Assembly (NCBI GenBank): GCA_003667865.1
Contig: CP033051.1
Span: 817,501-881,500, forward strand
Origin: Rossellomorea marisflavi
GTDB lineage: Bacteria; Bacillota; Bacilli; Bacillales; Bacillaceae_B
DNA length: 64,000 nucleotides
Direction: 5' to 3'
Below, in pieces: positions 58,544-64,000 of this stretch. How positions within the stretch are numbered: the first letter of the stretch is position 1; every line of letters begins with the position of its first letter. Position numbers and translations under genes: made by a program. The notes beneath the pieces are model-generated. The model was not told the DNA's origin. It worked only from the letters and a program-made list of their open reading frames with translations, and ran no database searches.

Positions 58544-59620
58544 TCACCCTATATAATCACTTAAATATTTGATATTGAGGTTAATGACGCTTTCATAATA
58601 GTAATAAACTAAGTAACAGATAATGATCGCAAAATAGATAAGCTTCTGATCCTTTTCTCTAAACACTTTTACAATCCATGACACTAAAATCAATTGATAA
58701 AGTTCAAAGTAAATATTAAAACGAGCAAAAATCCAATTTGCTAGCGATATAATCATAAAGGATAGTCCCACAATCGCCATGTTTACGATAACATCACTAT
58801 CAGGATACAATCTTCTTAATTTTTCTCTGCCAAAGAATGCAATGATAATTGGAACGGCGAATACAATAACCCTAAAAATATTTGCTCCACCTTCATCAAA
58901 CTCACTATAAACACCATATTGACTCCCCTCAATGACTGAAAATAGAGCTCCTGAAAATTGATTGAAACCCAATACAATGACAGCAGAAAATAATAACAGG
59001 ACAAGTGTTGCTTTTGACCAAGCTCTATATTTCACTAAAAAGTAGATAGGGATTAGTATCAGAGCACTTTGGTGGAAAAATGATGCAAAAACTACCACAA
59101 GCATATATGGAATTGTTTTTCGTTCAATTAGAAATTTAGTAGCTGCGAAAATTATTGCTGCTGCTAAGCATTGTCTAATTCCATTCATGGTGACGATAAA
59201 AAGGCCTCCAGTAATATACACATAGACACTTAGTTCTACCAGCCTTGAGTACTTAAAAAAGGTTAGAACAATTAGTAAATTGGTTACTAAAGCAGTTATA
59301 AAAATTAAGAATTGTGGGTCATCTGTATACATTTTGAGGACCATCTGGAGAATACTAAAACCAATATCATCTTGAGATTTCACATACTCCCAGGTAAAGT
59401 CATTAATATTGTAAGTATGTATATAGAAGGGAGTATCCCCTATATTCCTACGAAGACCAGAAACTATAATAAATGTCAAAGCGGTTCCAATAGCTAATAT
59501 TTTATTCGGGGTAATAGATACTATGGAACCTGAACCATTAAACACTAAATTCGTTGAAAAATAACGAGCAAAAAAAGAAAAGAAGAAAACGAGAATAAGA
59601 TTAATCCAGAGGACTGTCAT
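58544..59620 (-). CDS. EpsG-family polysaccharide polymerase (Wzy-like)
   Basis: This 358-residue protein has about ten hydrophobic segments. The signatures are SGLRRNIGDTPFYIHTY near residues 59-75, NGIRQCLAAAII and FFHQSALILIPIYFLVKY. They fit the EpsG family, thought to polymerise repeat units outside the membrane. It is in the middle of the galU-galE segment. Confidence 0.85.
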   Translation of the reverse strand: MTVLWINLILVFFFSFFARYFSTNLVFNGSGSIVSITPNKILAIGTALTFIIVSGLRRNIGDTPFYIHTYNINDFTWEYVKSQDDIGFSILQMVLKMYTDDPQFLIFITALVTNLLIVLTFFKYSRLVELSVYVYITGGLFIVTMNGIRQCLAAAIIFAATKFLIERKTIPYMLVVVFASFFHQSALILIPIYFLVKYRAWSKATLVLLLFSAVIVLGFNQFSGALFSVIEGSQYGVYSEFDEGGANIFRVIVFAVPIIIAFFGREKLRRLYPDSDVIVNMAIVGLSFMIISLANWIFARFNIYFELYQLILVSWIVKVFREKDQKLIYFAIIICYLVYYYYESVINLNIKYLSDYIG

Positions 59621-59651
59621 TCAAAAGGTCCTTTCTTACGCATTCTAAACC

Positions 59652-60530
59652 CTATTTAATTAGTTCCTTGTCTAGTGTTGTAGCAAGATAACTTAATAAT
59701 TGATTTCTTAAATCTTTATGTTTTAAAGCAAATTCGATCGTAGTTTGGATAAAGCCCATTTTTTCTCCAACGTCATAGCGTGTTCCTTCAAAGTCATAAG
59801 CATAAACTGCTTCATGGATATTCAGCCCTGCAATCGCATCCGTAAGCTGAATCTCTCCTCCAGCACCAGGAGTTTGATTTTCTAGAATTTTAAAGATTCT
59901 AGGACTTAAAATGTAACGACCCATAATGGCCAGATTTGAAGGTGCATCTTCTTGTTTTGGCTTTTCAACTAAACTATTGACACTGAAAAGACGCTCATCA
60001 ATTTGATTTCCACCTACAATACCATATCGGGATACCTCGTTATCTGGAACTGTTTGCACCCCTAAGATAGTAGATTTGTATCGATCATATTGGTCAATAA
60101 GTTGCTTTAGACAAGGCTTTTCTGCCTGAACAATATCGTCTCCTAATAAGACGGCAAACGGCTCGTCACCAATAAACTTCCTCGCACACCAAATCGCATG
60201 ACCTAAACCCCGAGGTTCTTTTTGACGAATGTAATGAATATCTACCATTTTTGACGATTTTTGAACTTCCTCTAGTAACTCGAATTTTCCTTTTTCAATT
60301 AAGTTCTGCTCAAGTTCGAAAGAGTTATCAAAGTGATCCTCAATCGCTCTTTTTCCTTTACCTGTCACAATGATGATATCTTCAATACCCGCTTCAACTG
60401 CTTCTTCAATGATGTATTGAATCGTTGGTTTATCAACAATCGGAAGCATTTCTTTTGGCATTGCTTTTGTTGCAGGTAGAAAACGTGTTCCTAATCCTGC
60501 TGCTGGAATAATCGCTTTTTTTACTTTCAT
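59652..60530 (-). CDS. galU: UTP-glucose-1-phosphate uridylyltransferase
   Basis: This 292-residue enzyme has the start [30 protein letters not shown], and [13 protein letters not shown] with the metal-binding Asp pair. It forms UDP-glucose for GalE and other users. It is of the GtaB/GalU type. Ribosome site AGGAGTG precedes the ATG. It follows the epsC-like gene by 18 bp. Confidence 0.96.
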   Translation of the reverse strand: MKVKKAIIPAAGLGTRFLPATKAMPKEMLPIVDKPTIQYIIEEAVEAGIEDIIIVTGKGKRAIEDHFDNSFELEQNLIEKGKFELLEEVQKSSKMVDIHYIRQKEPRGLGHAIWCARKFIGDEPFAVLLGDDIVQAEKPCLKQLIDQYDRYKSTILGVQTVPDNEVSRYGIVGGNQIDERLFSVNSLVEKPKQEDAPSNLAIMGRYILSPRIFKILENQTPGAGGEIQLTDAIAGLNIHEAVYAYDFEGTRYDVGEKMGFIQTTIEFALKHKDLRNQLLSYLATTLDKELIK

Positions 60531-60548
60531 TATTTATATACACTCCTT

Positions 60549-62375
60549 CTACATTGACACTGAGACTAATTTTTTTGTTTCGTATTGTTTGTTCGCTAAT
60601 GATACAAGGATTTGACGCAATGATTCTTTATCTAGGTTTTCAAATGTAGCAATGATTTCTTCAATTTCACTTATATATAGTTGTGAAGTTTTTCCTATAT
60701 AAATTTTTGGATAGACCTGTTGCTCGTGAATTTCTTCATCTTGCAGTAACTCTTCATATAATTTCTCTCCAGGTCGAATCCCACAGTAATCAATTCCTAT
60801 TTCATCAATGGAATGTCCGGATAATTTAATTAAATTCTTAGCAAGATCAACAATTCTTACGGGTTCCCCCATATCTAGAACAAAAATTTCTCCACCCTTT
60901 GCAAGAGCACCTGCTTGAATAACCAGTCTTGATGCTTCAGGTATTGTCATAAAATAACGTGTCATCTCTGGATGAGTAATGGTCACCGGCCCACCATTCT
61001 GGATTTGTTTTGTAAATAGTGGAATAACACTTCCTCTGCTACCAAGAACATTTCCAAACCGGACTGCAACGAATTTCGTTTTACTTTGTTGGTCCATATG
61101 TTGAATCATCATTTCGGACAATCTCTTCGTAGACCCCATTACACTCGTTGGATTTACTGCCTTATCTGATGAGATCATGACAAATGTATTGACCCCACTC
61201 CAATTTGCTGCTTTTGCCGCATTAATGGTGCCGATTAAATTGTTTTTTACTGCTTCCTCGGGATTGCGTTCCATCAATGGTACATGCTTGTGAGCAGCGG
61301 CATGATAGACAACACTTGGACGGTGGTAATTCATTACCTTCATCATTTTCTTTTCATCCTGTAGATCTGCGATTTCCGTAATATATTCTATTGATGTGTC
61401 TTTGAATCGCTCTTTGAGTTCCACTTCAATAGAGTAGATACTGTTTTCACCATGTCCTAATAACACAAGCCTTTTAGGATTAAATTTTGAAATCTGTCGG
61501 CAGATCTCAGATCCAATTGAACCACCCGCCCCTGTCACCAGTACAACTTTGTCTGTTACATATTCAGAAATGCTTTGAATATCTAGCTTTATTGGATCTC
61601 TCCCTAATAAATCCTCCACCTGTACATCTCGGAACTGGTTTACTGAAACTTTCCCGGTTACGATATCTTCTAACATCGGAAGGGTTTTTGTATGAGCCTC
61701 GGTTTTCGCACATTCACGGAAAATGATGTTTAATTCCTTTTTGCTTAACGATGGTATCGCAATCACAATGTTTTCAATCTCAAGTGTACTCACAATACTT
61801 TCGATTTTATTTACGCCACCTATTACCGGAACACCTAAAATGTCTAGGCCTTGCTTTTTCATATCATCATCAATAAAAGCCACAGGTACTAGCTCAGCTT
61901 CATGGTTTTGTAAGAGCTGTCTTGCGACCATTGTTCCTGCTGCACCTGCTCCAATAATTAAGGTGCGTTTTCGATTATCCTGCTTTTTAATGAACGTATC
62001 TCTATACATTCTCCAACAAAGTCGTGAGCCACCAATGAACAAAAGATGTAGCATCCACGTCACAGCTAGAAGTCGTATATAAGTCTCTTGAAGAAGAATA
62101 AGCTGAACAATACCTGTCGTAATAATGGAAAACGTAACTGCTTTAAAGATAATCAGCAGTTCGCCTATACTCGCATATTCCCAAGCTTTTTTATAAAGTT
62201 TATAACGGAAAGAAAAAAAATGATGGCTCAGAAGTAGTGTAAGTGAGCTAATAATCGTTGGAATTGTTATGACATTGAGTTCAGCACTGACTAGAAATCG
62301 ACTAAAGTAAATAGCAGTTAAAATGATGAAGGAATCTATAAAGATTAGGAACGATATTCTTTGTCGGTATGTCAT
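60549..62375 (-). CDS. UDP-GlcNAc 4,6-dehydratase, membrane type (EpsC/PglF)
   Basis: This 608-residue protein has four N-terminal membrane helices (about 8-110), a first Rossmann region (IIGAGAAGTMVARQLL, about 141-156) and a C-terminal SDR domain (VLVTGAGGSIGSEICRQISKF, about 279 on) with ISSDKAVNPTSVMGSTKR. It makes the 4-keto-6-deoxy sugar that EpsN and EpsM turn into bacillosamine. The EAR-type RNA and a long hairpin lie in its leader. Confidence 0.95.
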   Translation of the reverse strand: MTYRQRISFLIFIDSFIILTAIYFSRFLVSAELNVITIPTIISSLTLLLSHHFFSFRYKLYKKAWEYASIGELLIIFKAVTFSIITTGIVQLILLQETYIRLLAVTWMLHLLFIGGSRLCWRMYRDTFIKKQDNRKRTLIIGAGAAGTMVARQLLQNHEAELVPVAFIDDDMKKQGLDILGVPVIGGVNKIESIVSTLEIENIVIAIPSLSKKELNIIFRECAKTEAHTKTLPMLEDIVTGKVSVNQFRDVQVEDLLGRDPIKLDIQSISEYVTDKVVLVTGAGGSIGSEICRQISKFNPKRLVLLGHGENSIYSIEVELKERFKDTSIEYITEIADLQDEKKMMKVMNYHRPSVVYHAAAHKHVPLMERNPEEAVKNNLIGTINAAKAANWSGVNTFVMISSDKAVNPTSVMGSTKRLSEMMIQHMDQQSKTKFVAVRFGNVLGSRGSVIPLFTKQIQNGGPVTITHPEMTRYFMTIPEASRLVIQAGALAKGGEIFVLDMGEPVRIVDLAKNLIKLSGHSIDEIGIDYCGIRPGEKLYEELLQDEEIHEQQVYPKIYIGKTSQLYISEIEEIIATFENLDKESLRQILVSLANKQYETKKLVSVSM

Positions 62376-62398
62376 AAAAGTCCCCCTTTCTATTAATA

Positions 62399-62456
62399 TA
62401 TAAAGTTCTTATCTATACTGTTTTACAGGAAAGACAGTATAGATAAGAACTTTATA
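62399..62456 (-). other. Perfect 23-bp hairpin in the leader of the epsC-like gene
   Basis: The arms 62399-62421 and 62434-62456 are exact reverse complements (core AAGTTCTTATCTATACTGT), with a 12-nt loop. It ends about 11 nt before the ribosome site. No T-run follows, so a simple terminator is unlikely. Each arm carries one GTTCTT half of the SinR-type motif. Confidence 0.85.
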
Positions 62457-62460
62457 GTAA

Positions 62461-62580
62461 AATTAGGGGCATCGAACCCCTCCTCACACCATACCAACGA
62501 CGACTTGCGTCTAAGGTCTTTTTCAACCCACAGCATGACCGAGTGCCTCCATTGATATATTGGTAAGGAGACATCACCAG
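62461..62580 (-). ncRNA. EAR-type antitermination RNA of the eps operon
   Basis: The place, between epsB-like and epsC-like genes, is where the EAR element of Bacillus eps operons lies. On the RNA, 62567-62573 pairs with 62544-62550; the loop holds TACCAA (62560-62565 in minus reading), which matches TTGGTA (62492-62497) to form a 6-bp pseudoknot. A further hairpin AGGGG/CCCCT lies at 62465-62481. EAR is known to let polymerase read through distal terminators of long eps operons. Identity is by position and fold; a covariance-model search was not possible. Confidence 0.75.
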
Positions 62581-62603
62581 TTATTCATTTTTATCTCTCA
62601 GTT

Positions 62604-62619
62604 GTTCTCTATTAAGAAC
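62604..62619 (-). promoter_or_regulatory. SinR-type operator upstream of the EAR RNA
   Basis: GTTCTCTATTAAGAAC, between the epsB-like stop codon and the EAR RNA. No good -10 is seen at the standard distance (AAAAAT only), so it may be a roadblock or a secondary site and not a promoter operator. Confidence 0.6.
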
Positions 62620-62662
62620 TATTAGGCATAATCAAATAACTCTCCTATACTTAATAAGGAGA

Positions 62663-63334
62663 TTATCTTCTTTCATTCAAAATGGCTCCAATTACATTCG
62701 CTTTTACCTGTTCTAAAACTTTCTTCGATTCCTGAATCGTATTGTATTCGGTTTTACCGAATCTACAGACTAAAATCACACCATCTACTTTGTTTGCAAG
62801 TATACTTGCATCAGCAACTTCTAATACTGATGTACTATCTATTAATACAACATCATAAAGCTCTGTTGCTTTATTAATCAGTTTACTCATATTGTTAGAC
62901 CCTAATAATTCTGCTGAGTTTTCAGGTTTAGGTCCACTTGTGAGTACCTGTAATTTCCCTATTTCAGTACGATTTATGGTTGCTTCCATAACTGATTTAC
63001 CTGTTAGGACTGTTGATAGTCCAATTGCATTATCAAGCTTAAAGATTTTATCTTGAACCGGATTTCTTAAATTTGAATCGATCAACAATACATTTTCGCC
63101 TTGCTGTGCTAAGGAAATAGCTAAATTAGCGACAGTTGTTGATTTGCCATCACCACTATCTGGTGAGGTTACAAGTAAGGTTCTGTAGTTTGAGCTTAAT
63201 GACTTTACTTTTAGGTTCGTTCTAATAGAACGAACCTCTTCGGCAATCCTTGAGTTGGGATGTTTAAATGTAATGAACCCTTTGTTATCATTTTTATTTT
63301 TTCTACCAATTGTTCTTAAGATTCCTAGAATCAC
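62663..63334 (-). CDS. Bacterial tyrosine-kinase-like ATPase (EpsB/CapB type)
   Basis: This 223-residue P-loop protein has Walker A SPDSGDGKST (about 57-66), Walker A' LLIDSNLRNP and Walker B VVLIDSTSVLEVAD, where BY-kinases usually have IDTPP. The C-terminus ends GAILNERR and has no tyrosine cluster. It should pair with the EpsA-type membrane activator. It overlaps that gene by 4 bp. Confidence 0.9.
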   Translation of the reverse strand: MILGILRTIGRKNKNDNKGFITFKHPNSRIAEEVRSIRTNLKVKSLSSNYRTLLVTSPDSGDGKSTTVANLAISLAQQGENVLLIDSNLRNPVQDKIFKLDNAIGLSTVLTGKSVMEATINRTEIGKLQVLTSGPKPENSAELLGSNNMSKLINKATELYDVVLIDSTSVLEVADASILANKVDGVILVCRFGKTEYNTIQESKKVLEQVKANVIGAILNERR

Positions 63335-64000
63335 CCGACTCCCTCCTGCACGTTCGTTTTCAATTTCCTTTTTTCTTTTTTCATACCCTTTGTCTTCTCA
63401 TTGATAGACGAGATACTACCTAAATAGGTTAAATGTAATGATTCAATTTCACGCTGGGTCCGTATCGTATCGTCGAGAGAATCGAGCAAAAATACCAGAC
63501 CAATTCCCAAAACGATTCCGATAACGCCTCCTATAAATAACAATCGATTCGTGCTTTCGTTAATCGGGTATGTGTTTACATTCGCTTCAGAAAGTATATA
63601 AACGTAATCAAAATTTAAAATATTTGGCATTTCACGCTGATATATTTGAGCTGTTGTATTTGCAATTTCAGCTGCTCTCTCTGGATCTGTATCAATTACC
63701 CCAATACGGACAATCTTTGATTCTCCTACTTGCGAAACGGATATTTTTCCCGTTAACGCTTCAGCGGATGTAGGAAGATTTAACTCTTCTACTACATGTT
63801 TTAGCACAACTGGCTCTTTAATCATGGCAATAAGGGTTTCTAAATCGGGTAATCCTTGTCTTACAGTTGCTTCCGTATTTGGGTTATACATAATTCTTGT
63901 GGAGGTTTCATAAATCGGAACATATGTCCTTTCATGGTAAACACCACCAAGTGCAGCTAAAACAACTCCCAGAACAATTACAATCCACAGCCTTCTTTTA
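63331..64000 (-). CDS. Chain-length regulator / kinase activator (EpsA/YveK type), cut by window edge
   Basis: The frame stays open to 64000, beyond the Met at 63891. At the edge it reads KRRLWIVIVLGVVLAALGGV, a first membrane helix, followed by ERTYVPIYETSTRI. An extracytoplasmic Wzz-like part and a second membrane helix (LFIGGVIGIVLGIGLVFLLD) follow, and then a basic tail that activates the cognate kinase. The N-terminal few residues lie outside the window. It is the first visible gene of the eps operon. Confidence 0.9.
   Translation of the reverse strand, partial: KRRLWIVIVLGVVLAALGGVYHERTYVPIYETSTRIMYNPNTEATVRQGLPDLETLIAMIKEPVVLKHVVEELNLPTSAEALTGKISVSQVGESKIVRIGVIDTDPERAAEIANTTAQIYQREMPNILNFDYVYILSEANVNTYPINESTNRLLFIGGVIGIVLGIGLVFLLDSLDDTIRTQREIESLHLTYLGSISSINEKTKGMKKEKRKLKTNVQEGVG

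Noticed and set aside
19069..62619. Palindromes as promoters of an ECF sigma factor (AAC-type -35)
   Set aside because: The sites are two-fold symmetric, occur in pairs in places, and use sigma-A-like -10 elements; an operator for a dimer fits better.

Overview
The window looks like a chromosomal segment of a low-GC, spore-forming member of the Bacillaceae. The block ywlE / rpiB (ywlF) / ywlG / glyA / upp / mnaA / atp operon follows the order known from Bacillus, the ATP synthase proteins are Bacillus-like, and Spo0A-type boxes and SinR-type operators occur. It is not B. subtilis itself: large accessory blocks are inserted. No tRNA, rRNA, CRISPR array or intact insertion sequence was seen.

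Layout. (1) 1-7.8 kb: a partial DUF1146 (ywzB-like) gene, then the F1Fo ATP synthase operon (atpZ-I-B-E-F-H-A-G-D-C, minus strand) with a clear sigma-A promoter at 7799-7827. (2) 7.8-17 kb: housekeeping genes (mnaA, upp, glyA, ywlG, rpiB, mcp, ywlE) mixed with short dispersed repeats, a decayed CPBP protease gene and a secreted Asp-rich protein. (3) 17-19 kb: small membrane proteins (YndJ-like and unknowns). (4) 18.8-32.6 kb: a RiPP island. It holds a lasso peptide cluster (cyclase, a 53-residue precursor at 30391-30552, HPr-kinase-like peptide kinase, B2 protease, ABC exporter, B1 protein, nucleotidyltransferase). Beside it is a second, partly parallel set (second kinase, second PqqD-like protein, S26B peptidase, second nucleotidyltransferase, second ABC exporter and an acidic 199-residue protein with a leader-like N-terminus). 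(5) 32.7-64 kb: a very large exopolysaccharide locus on the minus strand. It begins (right edge) like the Bacillus eps operon: epsA-, epsB-like, an EAR-type antitermination RNA, epsC-like, galU, epsG-like, galE, and epsL/M/N-like genes for bacillosamine-type initiation. It continues with a SinR-like regulator, glycosyltransferases, a PglK-like ABC flippase, a complete CMP-Kdo pathway (kdsA, B, C, D), a complete CMP-sialic-acid pathway (neuA, B, C), three DUF115/MAF-like putative transferases, and UDP-GlcNAc dehydrogenase and epimerase genes of the TviB/TviC type.

How it works together. The polysaccharide genes appear to make an undecaprenyl-linked glycan started by a bacillosamine-type sugar and carrying two CMP-activated ulosonic acids (Kdo-like and Neu5Ac-like), which is unusual for a Gram-positive. 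The most striking regulatory signal is a 16-bp palindrome (GTTCTNNNNNNAGAAC and close variants). Eleven copies were found, all intergenic. They lie before both RiPP sets, before the polysaccharide sub-operons and before the EAR RNA. At several promoters the palindrome sits exactly where the -35 element should be, 11-12 bp from a good -10, and a Spo0A-type box (TTGTCGAA or a near match) is often beside it. The motif matches the known SinR operator, and a SinR-like protein is encoded inside the exopolysaccharide operon. The inference is that peptide production and matrix production form one biofilm/sporulation-linked regulon.
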